DNA of 64,000 nucleotides from Chromobacterium haemolyticum (GTDB lineage Bacteria; Pseudomonadota; Gammaproteobacteria; Burkholderiales; Chromobacteriaceae): NCBI RefSeq assembly GCF_002081825.1, contig NZ_MUKU01000011.1, positions 1 to 64,000 of the forward strand, read 5' to 3'. Shown piece by piece: positions 1 to 8,850 of this stretch (position 1 is its first letter; each line of letters starts with the position of its first letter). The notes under the pieces were generated by a model. It saw only the letters and a program-made list of their open reading frames with translations, ran no database searches and was not told where the DNA came from. The position numbers and the translations under genes were made by a program.

Positions 1-1
1 C

Positions 2-232
2 AGCGTCAGACCGACGGATCTGAGCTTTACGACGGCGCTGCATTATTTGCGCTACGAGTGGAGCTGGCTAGCAATCAGCAGCCCCGGCACCTTGCCGGCG
101 CGGCTGCTTCGCCTGCGCGAGCGCTTGAGTGAATTGCTACTTTCGAAACAACGGCGAGGGCGTGAATGCCCTCGCGTTGTGAAAAAGCAGCCGTCCCGTT
201 ACCCGATCAAACAAGTTCGATCCGCTAAGTGA
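2..232 (+). mobile_element. IS4-family transposase, C-terminal end only
   Basis: An open frame enters from the left edge and stops at 230-232, giving 76 residues. The sequence has the layout of the extreme C-terminus of IS4-type DDE transposases: a 'SFTTALHYLR' stretch, a 'RLLRLRERL' helix, then a basic tail with 'RVVKKQPSRYPIK', matching the family's usual 'RxVKxxxSxYPxK' ending. The catalytic DDE residues lie outside the window, so it cannot be said whether the element is intact. The right end of the element should fall in 233-280, directly before the stop codon of the binding-protein gene. Confidence 0.75.
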
Positions 233-280
233 ACGGCATTACGGTCGTTGGCCGGGATTTTCGTCGCAACGGGGTATGGC

Positions 281-1354
281 TCAGCGGCCGATCTTGATCT
301 GCGACCACAGGCGGTTCAAATCGCGGCGGGATTTCACGTCCAGATCTTTCAGCGCCACGTACTTGCCCTTGGCCGGCTCCAGCATGATCACCGGATTGGC
401 CTTGATCTGAGGTTTGAAGAAGGCCTCGGCCGCCTTGACCGGGTTGGTTGCGCCGATCTGGTTGGAGATTTCGGCGGCGTTCTTGCCGTCCAGCATGAAG
501 TTGATGAAGCGGTGCGCCAAGTCCGGGCGCGGAGCGTCCTTTAGAATCACCATATTGTCCACCGCCAGGATATTGCCTTCCTTCTGTGGCTGGTAGCCTA
601 GCTTGAACGGCCGTTTGGCGCGCATCGCGTCCTGCTGCGCCTGGAACAAATCGTTGGAATAGCCGTGGGCCACCCAGATATTGCCTACGGTCAGTTCCTT
701 GATGTAGCTCTGGTTATTGAAGGCGGCCCAGTAGGGCTTGGCCTTGCGGATCACCTCGGCAGCGGCTTTCCAATCGGCGGGATGGGTGGAGTTGGCGTCC
801 TTGCCCAGATAGAGCAGGGCGGCGGACATCAGTTCGCGCTGCGAATCCAGTACGGTGACCCGGCCTTTGATCTTGGCCAGCACCGCCGGATCGAAGATCA
901 AGGCCCAACTGTTGGCCTGCGGCAACACGCCGGCTTTTTGCAACTGGGTTTCGTTGTAGCCGAGCAAGGTCAGCGACACCACGGTGGGGGCTGCCACCTT
1001 GTTGCCGGCGTCGAACGGCGCGTTCAGGTTCAGGTAGCCTGAGTTGAGGTTTTTCCAATTGGGCAGCTGCGCCTTGTTCAGCGGCTGGGTTTTGCCCTGC
1101 TTGATCAGCGTGCTGACGGCGAAGGCGGTGGGGAAGACCATGTCGTAGCCTTTGGCGCCGGCGGCCAGCTTGGCCAGCATCTCCTCGTTGTCCCCGTAAT
1201 AGTCCTGCACCAGCCGGCATTTGCACGATTGTTCAAAGCGCTTGGCGGTGTCTGCGGACAAGGCGTTGTTCCAGTTGTAGATATGGAGTACGTCCTCGGC
1301 CATTGCCGAGCCCCAAGTCAGAGCCAGAAGCGCCGAAAGGGCCAGCTTTTTCAT
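281..1354 (-). CDS. Polyamine-type ABC transporter periplasmic binding protein (PotF/PotD-like)
   Basis: A 357-residue protein with a clear signal peptide (residues 1-19, cleavage after AMA), exported to the periplasm. The mature N-terminus 'LHIYNWNNAL' and the later 'VDNMVILKDAPRPDLAHRFINFML' region follow the PotD/PotF family of spermidine/putrescine receptors. It is divergent: the usual 'SDY' after 'YNW' is replaced by NNA, and a Cys-X-Cys (C44, C46) is present that I do not know from the family, so the ligand may not be putrescine. No ATPase or permease genes lie beside it; it is an orphan receptor. Upstream is a MITE-like element, downstream an IS4 end. Start chosen at the ATG opening the signal peptide. 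Confidence 0.85.
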   Translation of the reverse strand: MKKLALSALLALTWGSAMAEDVLHIYNWNNALSADTAKRFEQSCKCRLVQDYYGDNEEMLAKLAAGAKGYDMVFPTAFAVSTLIKQGKTQPLNKAQLPNWKNLNSGYLNLNAPFDAGNKVAAPTVVSLTLLGYNETQLQKAGVLPQANSWALIFDPAVLAKIKGRVTVLDSQRELMSAALLYLGKDANSTHPADWKAAAEVIRKAKPYWAAFNNQSYIKELTVGNIWVAHGYSNDLFQAQQDAMRAKRPFKLGYQPQKEGNILAVDNMVILKDAPRPDLAHRFINFMLDGKNAAEISNQIGATNPVKAAEAFFKPQIKANPVIMLEPAKGKYVALKDLDVKSRRDLNRLWSQIKIGR

Positions 1355-1418
1355 ACGCGTGAATCCTTTAATTCAAAGAATGGAAAGTGGAGATGGAGCG
1401 AAGGCGCCGCCGCATCCC

Positions 1419-1564
1419 TTAGAACCTGTTTACGATCTGCTGCGCTTCGGCGATACAGCGTTGAAACCGTCTTCGAAATGCTCATGTACCACGTGTACAT
1501 TCCGCTTTCTCAGCCGTTTTCGCCTTGTCTCGCCTTAGCTCGCGAGATCGTAAACACGTTCTTA
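1419..1564. mobile_element. MITE-like element, copy 1 (140 bp plus TTA target duplication)
   Basis: The element spans 1422-1561 and is flanked by TTA at 1419-1421 and again at 1562-1564. Its ends are inverted repeats: GAACCTGTTTACGATCT on the left, and the reverse complement of the right end reads GAACGTGTTTACGATCT (one mismatch in 17). It has no coding capacity. An internal palindrome ATGTAC-N5-GTACAT lies at about 1483-1499. The right-hand TTA is the reverse complement of the proB stop codon TAA. Copies 2 and 3 lie at 53367-53419 and 60920-61054. Confidence 0.85.
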
Positions 1565-2680
1565 CAGCGCGACCATATTGTCGCGATGAATCAATTCCGG
1601 TTCGATCATATAGCCGAGCGCGGCTTCAATCTCCCGGGTGGGCCTCTGCATGATGGTGCGCGCTTCGCTGGAGCTGTAGTTGACCAGGCCGCGGGCCACT
1701 TCCTTGCCTTCCTGATCGACGCAGGCCACCGCCTCGCCGCGCAGGAAATCGCCTTCCACCGCGCAAACGCCGATAGGCAACAAGCTGGTACCGCGTTCCC
1801 GCACCGCCTGCGCCGCGCCGGCGTCCAGAACCAGGCGTCCGGACAATTTCAGATGATCGGCCAACCATTGCTTGCGCGCCGCCATGCGGTTGGTGGGCGG
1901 CAGCAACTGGGTGCCGATGCCCTCGCCATCCGCCAAGCGCGACAGCACTTGATGCTCGCGGCCGCAGGCGATCACGGTGGCCGCGCCGCTGCGCGCCGCG
2001 CGCTTGGCGGCGAGAATCTTGGTGATCATGCCGCCGGTGCCGACGCTGGAGCCGGCGCCGCCGGCCATCTCTTCCAACCGTGGCTCGCCGGCGATGGCTT
2101 CATGGATGAATTCCGCGTCGGGGTGCTTGCGAGGGTCCGCGCTGTACAGGCCTTGCTGATCAGTGAGAATAACCAGGGCATCGGCCTCGATCAGATTGGT
2201 CACCAGCGCACCCAGGGTATCATTGTCGCCGAAGCGGATTTCATCGGTAACTACAGTGTCGTTTTCATTGATGATGGGCACCGCGTTCAGATTCAACAGG
2301 CTGGTCAAGGTGGAGCGGGCGTTCAGATAGCGGGTGCGGTCAGCCAAGTCCTCATGCGTCAGCAGGATTTGCGCGGTTTGCAAGCCAAAGCCGCGGAAGG
2401 CGGTTTCATACGCCTGGCACAGGCCCATCTGGCCCACTGCGGCGGCGGCCTGCAATTCGTGCACGCCCTTGGGGCGCACTGTCCAGCCCAGACGTTGGCA
2501 GCCTTCGGCAATCGCGCCGCTGGAAACCAGCACCACCTGTTTGCCACGCCGCTTCAGTTCGGCGATTTCCGCGGCCCAGCGATTGAGCGCCGCCATATCC
2601 AGGCCCTTGCCGTCATTGGTGACGAGACTGGAGCCGACTTTGACCACAATCCGGTCAGCGGCGTGAATAACCGAGCGCAT
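1562..2680 (-). CDS. proB: Glutamate 5-kinase
   Basis: Phosphorylates L-glutamate to gamma-glutamyl phosphate, the first step of proline synthesis, in the cytosol. The 372-residue protein opens with the amino-acid-kinase motif 'VVKVGSSLV', has 'NENDTV' and '[15 protein letters not shown]' for substrate and ATP binding, 'GTGGMITK', and a C-terminal PUA domain (about residues 275-372), as in full-length ProB. I place the start at 2680 because ATGGAG lies 7-12 bases before it; an in-frame ATG at 2692 would add four residues (MEFW). The stop codon is shared with the target duplication of a MITE-like element. Confidence 0.95.
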   Translation of the reverse strand: MRSVIHAADRIVVKVGSSLVTNDGKGLDMAALNRWAAEIAELKRRGKQVVLVSSGAIAEGCQRLGWTVRPKGVHELQAAAAVGQMGLCQAYETAFRGFGLQTAQILLTHEDLADRTRYLNARSTLTSLLNLNAVPIINENDTVVTDEIRFGDNDTLGALVTNLIEADALVILTDQQGLYSADPRKHPDAEFIHEAIAGEPRLEEMAGGAGSSVGTGGMITKILAAKRAARSGAATVIACGREHQVLSRLADGEGIGTQLLPPTNRMAARKQWLADHLKLSGRLVLDAGAAQAVRERGTSLLPIGVCAVEGDFLRGEAVACVDQEGKEVARGLVNYSSSEARTIMQRPTREIEAALGYMIEPELIHRDNMVAL

Positions 2681-2879
2681 CCAAAACTCCATGAGTCGAA
2701 ACGATAGATGCGGGGGAGTTTACCCGAAAAAGAGCGGGCCGGACCGCCTCCGGCGGCGAGGAGAACCGACGGCGGCAAAGCGCCTCCGTCACCGTGTCGG
2801 CAGCCTGTTGATTACACGGACTTTGATGCGGACCGTGGAATTCGGCTGGGTCCTCGGCCAGATAAAAGCTTGATCTGGG

Positions 2880-4460
2880 TCAGAAATGCTCGCTGTCGCG
2901 GTATTCCATGATTTGGAACAGCGGAGTCTGCGTGTGCAAGCGGGATACCCGGATCAGGCTTTCCCGTTCGCCGTCTTGTAGGCGGAATTCGCGTAACTGG
3001 CTATACGGGCGTCCAGCCATCAACAGCAATCTGGGCATTCCCGCAGGCGTGGCCAGCAGCAAGGCGAACTGAAAGCTGTCGCCGGGATGGGTAATGCTGG
3101 GCATGGCCAGTGCGGGTCGGGGGGGCGCACCGATAAACTCCACGCCGCATTCGATTTCCCGACCATCCGCGCGTAGCGCAACCCAGCGGGCGATGCCGAG
3201 CTTGGCGTTTTCCGGTTGGTTTGGCGGGGTGACCAGCAGCAGTTCCCCTGCACGCAGCGATTGATCTCGCGGTTGGCCGTGCAGCAGCAAACCGTTGTCG
3301 CTCTGATTGGAAATGGCCAGCAAGCAGGGCGGCGGCGGCGGCCGGTGGCGAAGCGTGTCCTCTTCAGCGGCGATACCGGGCAACTGCCAACTTAGATCGT
3401 TGCGATGGAACCAGATGCCCGGCAGTGCCGCGACGATTTCGATGATGGTTTGAGTCTTGAGCCGCGGATGACGGCGACGTTTGGGCTGATGCCATTCTTC
3501 CACCAGCAAGGATAACAACTGCAATTCGTCTACCATCAGGCCCTGCTGACGATTGTTCTGCGCTTTTTGCAGCGCCTCTCTGCTTTTCTCCAGGATGTCG
3601 CGGAGCGGTTCCAGATCCAGCAGAAAGCAGCCTGGGCCCAATTTGCTAGCGGAAATCGGCAGAAAGCGCGGCGGGGAGTCGATTTGTTGATCAACCAGAT
3701 AGCCATGGACCGGCTGGGTCAAGGCCTCCACCGGAATCAACCGGGCCTTGGCTGCTAAATCGAAGATCAGCTGTCGCGACAAGGCCTGCTCGGTGGGGGC
3801 GAGGCGGTTGCTGGGGGTCAGCCCCATCAATAGGATCTGCAAGTAGATGGTCTGGATGGAATCGTCGTTGGCCAGCCCCTTGTCTTGCCAGCCGCGGCCG
3901 CTGGCGAAGACATGCAACTGGTGGCAGTCGTACCAGAAGTCCGGCGTGATCGGGCTATAGCATTGCTGGCTGATGCTTAGCAGCTGGCGCGCCGCCATCA
4001 TGGTGTAGGCCATCAGCTCGATTTTAGGGTGCTCGCGATCCAGCAGGCCGCGCTTGGCAAGGCGATCGTGCAGAGTCTGTTTGAAAGTGATGAAAATCAG
4101 AGCGAACAGCTCGACGCTCAGCAAGGCCAGCTGGCGCACCTTCGGCGTCCCCAAACTGTCATGTTGGCGAATCTCGTTTTCCAGCAGAGGGTAATAGCGA
4201 TCCACCGCTTTCAGGTACAGCTTCAGGAGCTTGTGGCGCAAATGGCTGTCCAGTGGAACTCGGGACAGGTTTTGCATGGACTGACTTAATAATCGTCCGC
4301 ATTCGGGCAGATCGGTGAAAGGCAGCCGCTCGAGCCATGCCGCCACGCTATCCGGTTGAGTATCTATCAGCAGAGGATCCATAGTTTGTTCTGGCAGGGT
4401 GGATGGCGGCATGCAAGGCGATTCACAATGTAAATCTTGCCATTTCCATGCTATGAGCAC
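2880..4460 (-). CDS. PilZ-domain protein of unknown function, probable c-di-GMP effector
   Basis: Counting from the first possible start the protein has 526 residues. I do not recognise the family by name. The C-terminal part holds both PilZ signatures for cyclic di-GMP: RRHPR (RxxxR, residues 329-333) and NQSDNG (NxSxxG, residues 385-390), followed by a beta-rich stretch. The spacing between them (about 50 residues) is wider than in most PilZ domains. The N-terminal 300 residues are predicted mostly helical, without signal peptide or clear membrane segment, so it is probably cytosolic. The start is uncertain: GTG at 4460 and ATGs at 4412 and 4382 are all possible and none has a convincing ribosome site. 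Confidence 0.75.
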   Translation of the reverse strand: MLIAWKWQDLHCESPCMPPSTLPEQTMDPLLIDTQPDSVAAWLERLPFTDLPECGRLLSQSMQNLSRVPLDSHLRHKLLKLYLKAVDRYYPLLENEIRQHDSLGTPKVRQLALLSVELFALIFITFKQTLHDRLAKRGLLDREHPKIELMAYTMMAARQLLSISQQCYSPITPDFWYDCHQLHVFASGRGWQDKGLANDDSIQTIYLQILLMGLTPSNRLAPTEQALSRQLIFDLAAKARLIPVEALTQPVHGYLVDQQIDSPPRFLPISASKLGPGCFLLDLEPLRDILEKSREALQKAQNNRQQGLMVDELQLLSLLVEEWHQPKRRRHPRLKTQTIIEIVAALPGIWFHRNDLSWQLPGIAAEEDTLRHRPPPPPCLLAISNQSDNGLLLHGQPRDQSLRAGELLLVTPPNQPENAKLGIARWVALRADGREIECGVEFIGAPPRPALAMPSITHPGDSFQFALLLATPAGMPRLLLMAGRPYSQLREFRLQDGERESLIRVSRLHTQTPLFQIMEYRDSEHF

Positions 4461-4483
4461 TCACCCCGCCATGGCAAGGCGGA

Positions 4484-5836
4484 TCACGGCAAAGGGATGC
4501 TTTGACCGTCGGCGGTGTTGGATGCGCGCGCCAGTTCCTCCAGTGTGGCTTCGGTGGCGGCGATCAGGAAGGCCATTTCCTTGTCGGTGATCGAGTAGGG
4601 CGGCATGAAGTAAACGGTGTTGCCGATCGGACGCAACAGGCAACTTCGGCGCAGCATTGCAGCAAAGCAGGCCTGGGCGAAATCGGCTCGAGCGGTGTCG
4701 ACCTCGAAAGCCCAAATCATGCCCTTGTGGCGGAAGTTCCTGACATCCAGACGCGCTTGTATGCCTGCCATCATCGTATTGAAGCGCTGAGCTTTGGCGG
4801 CATTGGCGGCTAGGACATCCTCCTCCGCGAAGATATCCAGCACTGCCAGGGCCGCGGCGCAGGCCAGCGCATTGCCGGTATAGCTGTGCGAATGCAAGAA
4901 ACCCCGGGTGACATCGTCGTGGTAGAAGGCCTGATAAATCGGATCGCTGGTCAACACGCAGGAAAGCGGCAGGAAACCGCCGGTAATGCCTTTGGACAGA
5001 CAGAGAAAGTCCGGCGTGATGTCGGCTTGCTGGTAAGCGAACAAGCTGCCGGTCCGGCCAAAGCCCACAGCGATTTCATCGGCGATCAAGTGCACCTGAT
5101 ATTGATTACACAGCCGGCGCAGTTCGCTCAGATAGAGCGGATCGTACATCGCCATTCCGGCCGCACCTTGCACCAAGGGTTCCACGATGACAGCGGCAAC
5201 TTCTCCCGCGTGCTTGGCTAGCAGATTTTCCAGCGCCTGGATCGCTCTGAGCGCGGCATCGGCCGCGCTTTCACCGGGCAGCGCGCGGCGGGCGTCCGGA
5301 GACGGTGCGCGCAGACCCGGCTTCAGCAAGCCGGCATAGGTGTTGGAGAACAAGGGAACGTCGGTCACGGCCAGGGCGCCGACGGTTTCGCCGTGATAAC
5401 TGTTTTCCAGGCTGATAAAGCGGGTCTTGCCCGCTTGCCCCTGGTTGCGCCAGTAGTGAAAGCTCATCTTGAGCGCAATTTCCGTGGCGCTGGCGCCGTC
5501 GGAGCCATAAAACACATGGGCCAAGCCGCTGAGTTTGGCCAGACGCTCCGACAACTCCACCACCGGCTGATGCGTAAAGCCGGCCAGCATCACGTGCTCC
5601 AGCGTGTCGAGCTGATTCTTGATCGCCTGCTTGATGCGAGGCTGGCCATGGCCAAACAGATTGACCCACCAGGAGCTGACCCCGTCCAGATAGCGCTTGC
5701 CGTCGAAGTCGCTCAACCAGACGCCGTCGGCGCTGGCGATGGGAACGATGGGCAAAGCCTCATGACGCTTCATCTGGGTGCAGGGGTGCCAGACGGTATT
5801 GAAGCTGCGTTGCAGCCAGTCTTGGTTATCGCTCAT
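4484..5836 (-). CDS. bioA: Adenosylmethionine-8-amino-7-oxononanoate aminotransferase
   Basis: PLP enzyme of biotin synthesis that converts KAPA to DAPA using S-adenosylmethionine as amino donor. The 450-residue class III aminotransferase has BioA-type N-terminal 'VWHPCTQM' and 'GVSSWWVNLFGHG', the cofactor-binding 'YGSDGASATEIALKM', 'IADEIAVGFGRTGS', and the PLP-lysine region 'SKGITGG'. No other bio gene is in the window. It is transcribed away from the pilin genes; the 195 bp between them carry the pilin promoter. Confidence 0.93.
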   Translation of the reverse strand: MSDNQDWLQRSFNTVWHPCTQMKRHEALPIVPIASADGVWLSDFDGKRYLDGVSSWWVNLFGHGQPRIKQAIKNQLDTLEHVMLAGFTHQPVVELSERLAKLSGLAHVFYGSDGASATEIALKMSFHYWRNQGQAGKTRFISLENSYHGETVGALAVTDVPLFSNTYAGLLKPGLRAPSPDARRALPGESAADAALRAIQALENLLAKHAGEVAAVIVEPLVQGAAGMAMYDPLYLSELRRLCNQYQVHLIADEIAVGFGRTGSLFAYQQADITPDFLCLSKGITGGFLPLSCVLTSDPIYQAFYHDDVTRGFLHSHSYTGNALACAAALAVLDIFAEEDVLAANAAKAQRFNTMMAGIQARLDVRNFRHKGMIWAFEVDTARADFAQACFAAMLRRSCLLRPIGNTVYFMPPYSITDKEMAFLIAATEATLEELARASNTADGQSIPLP

Positions 5837-5977
5837 CTCTGTTCTATGTATTCAGATTAAGCATTCGATGCTATCACAGGGAGGGAGAGGTCAGCGGACT
5901 GACCAAAAACGTCACATTTCTACCTGTTGCGCTGTTGATGCCTGTCGGATTGACTGGGATAGGAGTGGAAGAGGGGC

Positions 5978-5993
5978 TGGCATGGTTTCTGCA
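5978..5993 (+). promoter_or_regulatory. Sigma-54 (RpoN) promoter of the pilin genes
   Basis: TGGCATGGTTTCTGCA has the GG-N10-GC spacing required by sigma-54 and matches TGGCAC-N5-TTGCA at 9 of 11 defined positions. It lies about 40 bases before the first pilin ATG, a normal leader length. RpoN/PilR-dependent pilin transcription is established in Pseudomonas; here it is inferred from the motif. Confidence 0.75.
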
Positions 5994-6031
5994 TAAGCCG
6001 CTTCCTATAAAAGAAGCCTTGGAGCCGAGCA

Positions 6032-6451
6032 ATGAGGAAGGCGGCTGGTTTTACCTTGATTGAACTAATGATTGTTGTTGCTATTATCGGTATTTTGGCG
6101 GCGATTGCGATTCCAGCTTATCAGAACTATGTGGTTCGAGCCAAGGTGGCGGAGGGTCTGACTTATGCGGATCAGGCAAAGACCTCGGTGTCTGAATTCT
6201 ATCTGGCGGGTAATACTTGGCCAAGCACCAATGCCAGTGCGGGTTTGCCTGATACTTTGGTAGGAAATTATGTCAGTAATGTGCAGGTTGGAATCAGCAG
6301 CGGAGTCAGTACTGTGACCGTGTTATTTAATAACAGCGTAGTCTCTGGTTTAACAGTGGTCTTTTCTCCTGTAGTGAGTAGTGGTACTGTTGCATGGTCG
6401 TGCTCAACGGATGCGGCTTATGCTCAATATGTGCCTTCGTCTTGTCATTAA
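6032..6451 (+). CDS. Type IV pilin (major-pilin type), first of two
   Basis: A 139-residue prepilin with a six-residue leader (MRKAAG) cut before Phe by prepilin peptidase, then '[20 protein letters not shown]' with Glu5 and the hydrophobic assembly helix. The C-terminal region has two cysteines (in 'WSCS' and 'SSCH') that would close the D-loop disulfide. Surface-pilus subunit for adhesion and twitching; assembled at the inner membrane. GGAG lies eight bases before the ATG. The gene is AT-rich compared with the flanking core genes. A second pilin follows after 12 bases. Confidence 0.93.
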   Translation: MRKAAGFTLIELMIVVAIIGILAAIAIPAYQNYVVRAKVAEGLTYADQAKTSVSEFYLAGNTWPSTNASAGLPDTLVGNYVSNVQVGISSGVSTVTVLFNNSVVSGLTVVFSPVVSSGTVAWSCSTDAAYAQYVPSSCH

Positions 6452-6463
6452 ATGGAGCGTGTA

Positions 6464-6901
6464 ATGCAAAAATCCCAACAAGGTTTTACTCTTATAGAAC
6501 TGATGATTGTTGTTGCCATCATCGGTATTTTGGCTGCCATTGCCATCCCCGCTTATCAGGACTATACCAAACGAGCTAGAGTGTCGGAAGGTTTGAGTCT
6601 GGCTTCTGCTGCCAAAACGGCAGTTGCTGAATATTATGCATCAAATGGTTCTTTCCCTGGGACTAATGCGTCTGCGGGCTTGCAAGCCACAATTAGTGGT
6701 AACTCAGTAACCAGCGTTGCTGTTGGTACAAATGGTGTTATTACCGTTACATATAGCACGACGTTAATTGATGCTACTAAAAATCAATTGACTCTGACTC
6801 CTACCGCTTCAGCCGGATCTATTACTTGGATATGTGCAGCATCAGGGACAAGTGGGCTTAGCACTCAATGGCTGCCAGCTAACTGCCGTGCCGGCAACTG
6901 A
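6464..6901 (+). CDS. Type IV pilin, second of two
   Basis: A 145-residue prepilin with leader MQKSQQG, then the same N-terminal helix as its neighbour including Glu5, and cysteines in 'WICA' and 'ANCR' for a D-loop disulfide. The start at 6464 is preferred over an in-frame ATG at 6452 because the intervening ATGGAG supplies the ribosome site and gives a normal short leader. The two pilins are nearly identical through the helix and early head and diverge afterwards, so they are tandem paralogues that could supply alternative or minor subunits. Co-transcribed with the first pilin and closed by a terminator. Confidence 0.92.
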   Translation: MQKSQQGFTLIELMIVVAIIGILAAIAIPAYQDYTKRARVSEGLSLASAAKTAVAEYYASNGSFPGTNASAGLQATISGNSVTSVAVGTNGVITVTYSTTLIDATKNQLTLTPTASAGSITWICAASGTSGLSTQWLPANCRAGN

Positions 6902-6924
6902 TATTAAAAAAACCTTGCATAAGG

Positions 6925-6948
6925 AGGGTGCCTAAGGGCACCCTTTTT
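6925..6948 (+). terminator. Rho-independent terminator after the pilins
   Basis: AGGGTGCC, loop TAAG, GGCACCCT, then a T run. It ends only four bases before the ATG of the first glycosyltransferase, so that gene either depends on read-through or has a promoter I cannot see. Confidence 0.85.
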
Positions 6949-6951
6949 GTT

Positions 6952-8775
6952 ATGGATAAAAATATAAAACTGCTTTCTTTTTTATTGATTGCACTGGTGG
7001 TTTCTTTACCGTTCATGAGTTGGTTGCGTTATGTGCCGCTACCTGATTGGATGTCTGATGCCTCAGCATTTGCTTTGCTTGGTATAGCCATGCTCTGCTT
7101 GTGTTTTTTAAAGTTTGGGAAAGTACTTGTTTCCTGGCTTGAATTGGTTTTGTTAGTTGTTGCTATGGTTATGTTGCAATCAGTTTTTTATAGTCAGCTT
7201 GCCATTGTTTTTGTCGGTTTGGCTTTATTTGTTCTCTTATTGCGTAGTTGCTTGAATTCGTCCGATGTTAATTCTTTGATTGTAATGCTGGCGAAGGTTG
7301 TTGTTGCATTCGCACTGCTGCAGTCTTTTGCTGGTATTTTTCAGGCATTGAGGATGGGGCAGTATTTTTATGGGCTAATTGTTTATAGTCCAAATTCATT
7401 GGATGTGGTTGGAAATATAGGGCAGCGAAATCAATATGCAAATTTTCTTTTTTGGGGGGTTCTGTCGGCTTGTTATTTGTATGCGATTGGTAGCATGCGA
7501 TACAGGTTTGTGTTGCTTTTTTTACTGCCAGTAATTTTGGCGATTTCTTGGTCTGGGGCTCGTTTGCCTTTGGCCTATATGCTTTTGGTGTCAGTGTTGG
7601 TGTGGTACTGGTATAGAAGTCTGAAGGGTAATGAAAAAGAACGTAGTGAAGTAAAGTTGTTTGCTTGGGCTGTAGTGGGGGCGGCACTATTGATGTTTTG
7701 CTTTCAACTCTGGAATAGCGAGATTATGCTGCTGCTAAGTAAAATGGGGTTGCCTATTAATGTTGTTAGCGGCTCGGATCGTATTATGGATGGTGGTTTG
7801 GGGGCGCGGAGACGGATTGAGTGGACCAAGGCATGGCTTATTTTTATGGAGCATCCATGGTTTGGTGTAGGGTGGGGAGGGTTTGCGGCAGAGACGGTAA
7901 GGATGGAATGGCTTGCCGGCTTGCCTAAACAGCCGGAGAGTTGGCTGTTTACTCATAGTCATAATTTGTTTTTCCAGTTGCTAGCGGAGACTGGGTTATT
8001 TGGGACAGTTCCTGTAGTGTTAGGCTTGTGTTATCTACTGTTCAGACTGTTGTTGAAAGTGAAAAAGAATATAGAAAGCCTGTGGTTGTGCGGTATTTTT
8101 GTGGTGATTTTGGTGCATAGTATGTTTGAGTATCCTATGTGGTATATGCCATTTTTAATCATGTTTATTTTGGTTTGTGCTTTGGTAAAAGATAGCGAGT
8201 GGAGCATCTCGCTTCGCCCTGAGTTCGTAAAAGGGTTGTCGGTTTTGTTTGGGGTAGGGTTTTTGATGTATTTTATGATGGGGCTAAGTTCTTTTTGGAC
8301 TATTGTTCAATATGGTGCTCCATCATTAAATGAAAAAGATAATATTGCTCGGTTAGAGGCGTTGTCGAGTATTGGAAGAAACCCATTTTGGGCAAGAGAT
8401 GTGGATATGGCATTGGCTAATTATATGATACCTACAAGCGAACAGCTGGATATAAAGCTTGCTCATTTTGAAATGCTAGCGCGTTACCGTCCATATCCTA
8501 ATGTGCTAATAAAGTTGGCAATATTGCAGGCTTTGGATGGGAATAAGGTAGAAGCGAATAAATCATTAAAGATGGCAATCGCTAATTATCCAGACTATGT
8601 GAATGGTTTTGTAGGTATGTTGGCTTCTCAAAATAGTCCCCAAGTTGCCCCTCTGAGAAAGCTAGCTATGGTCGCTGCTCAAGCCTACGCCCAACATCCT
8701 CCTCACAGTCAGGCCGCGCAGTTGGCCGCCGTGATGACCGTGGCCGTACCCGTGACACGCAAGCCGCTGTTTTGA
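6952..8775 (+). CDS. PglL-type protein O-oligosaccharyltransferase, AT-rich copy
   Basis: A 607-residue inner-membrane protein with about ten or more hydrophobic segments. It carries the PglL_A signature 'GNIGQRNQYANFLFWG', the Wzy_C loop 'HSHNLFFQLLAETGLFG' and 'HSMFEYPMW', and a C-terminal soluble region of the Wzy_C_2 type. The family transfers lipid-linked glycans to periplasmic proteins, classically pilins, and the position behind two pilins supports that. The ATG at 6952 has no ribosome site; a GTG at 6928 lies inside the terminator. Base composition is very low in GC (line 7141-7200 has 19 G/C of 60) until about 8650, then switches to 42 of 60 in 8701-8760. Confidence 0.85.
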   Translation: MDKNIKLLSFLLIALVVSLPFMSWLRYVPLPDWMSDASAFALLGIAMLCLCFLKFGKVLVSWLELVLLVVAMVMLQSVFYSQLAIVFVGLALFVLLLRSCLNSSDVNSLIVMLAKVVVAFALLQSFAGIFQALRMGQYFYGLIVYSPNSLDVVGNIGQRNQYANFLFWGVLSACYLYAIGSMRYRFVLLFLLPVILAISWSGARLPLAYMLLVSVLVWYWYRSLKGNEKERSEVKLFAWAVVGAALLMFCFQLWNSEIMLLLSKMGLPINVVSGSDRIMDGGLGARRRIEWTKAWLIFMEHPWFGVGWGGFAAETVRMEWLAGLPKQPESWLFTHSHNLFFQLLAETGLFGTVPVVLGLCYLLFRLLLKVKKNIESLWLCGIFVVILVHSMFEYPMWYMPFLIMFILVCALVKDSEWSISLRPEFVKGLSVLFGVGFLMYFMMGLSSFWTIVQYGAPSLNEKDNIARLEALSSIGRNPFWARDVDMALANYMIPTSEQLDIKLAHFEMLARYRPYPNVLIKLAILQALDGNKVEANKSLKMAIANYPDYVNGFVGMLASQNSPQVAPLRKLAMVAAQAYAQHPPHSQAAQLAAVMTVAVPVTRKPLF

Positions 8776-8850
8776 CCGCGAGGATACGGTTTGTTGGAGC
8801 GCCTGCTTGCGGTATCCTGCGTCCTCCATCTAGCAAACGACAGCCGTAAT

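Noticed and set aside
1229-2707. A 492-codon plus-strand frame across the MITE and proB
   Set aside because: It runs antisense through proB and through a transposable element; not a plausible protein.
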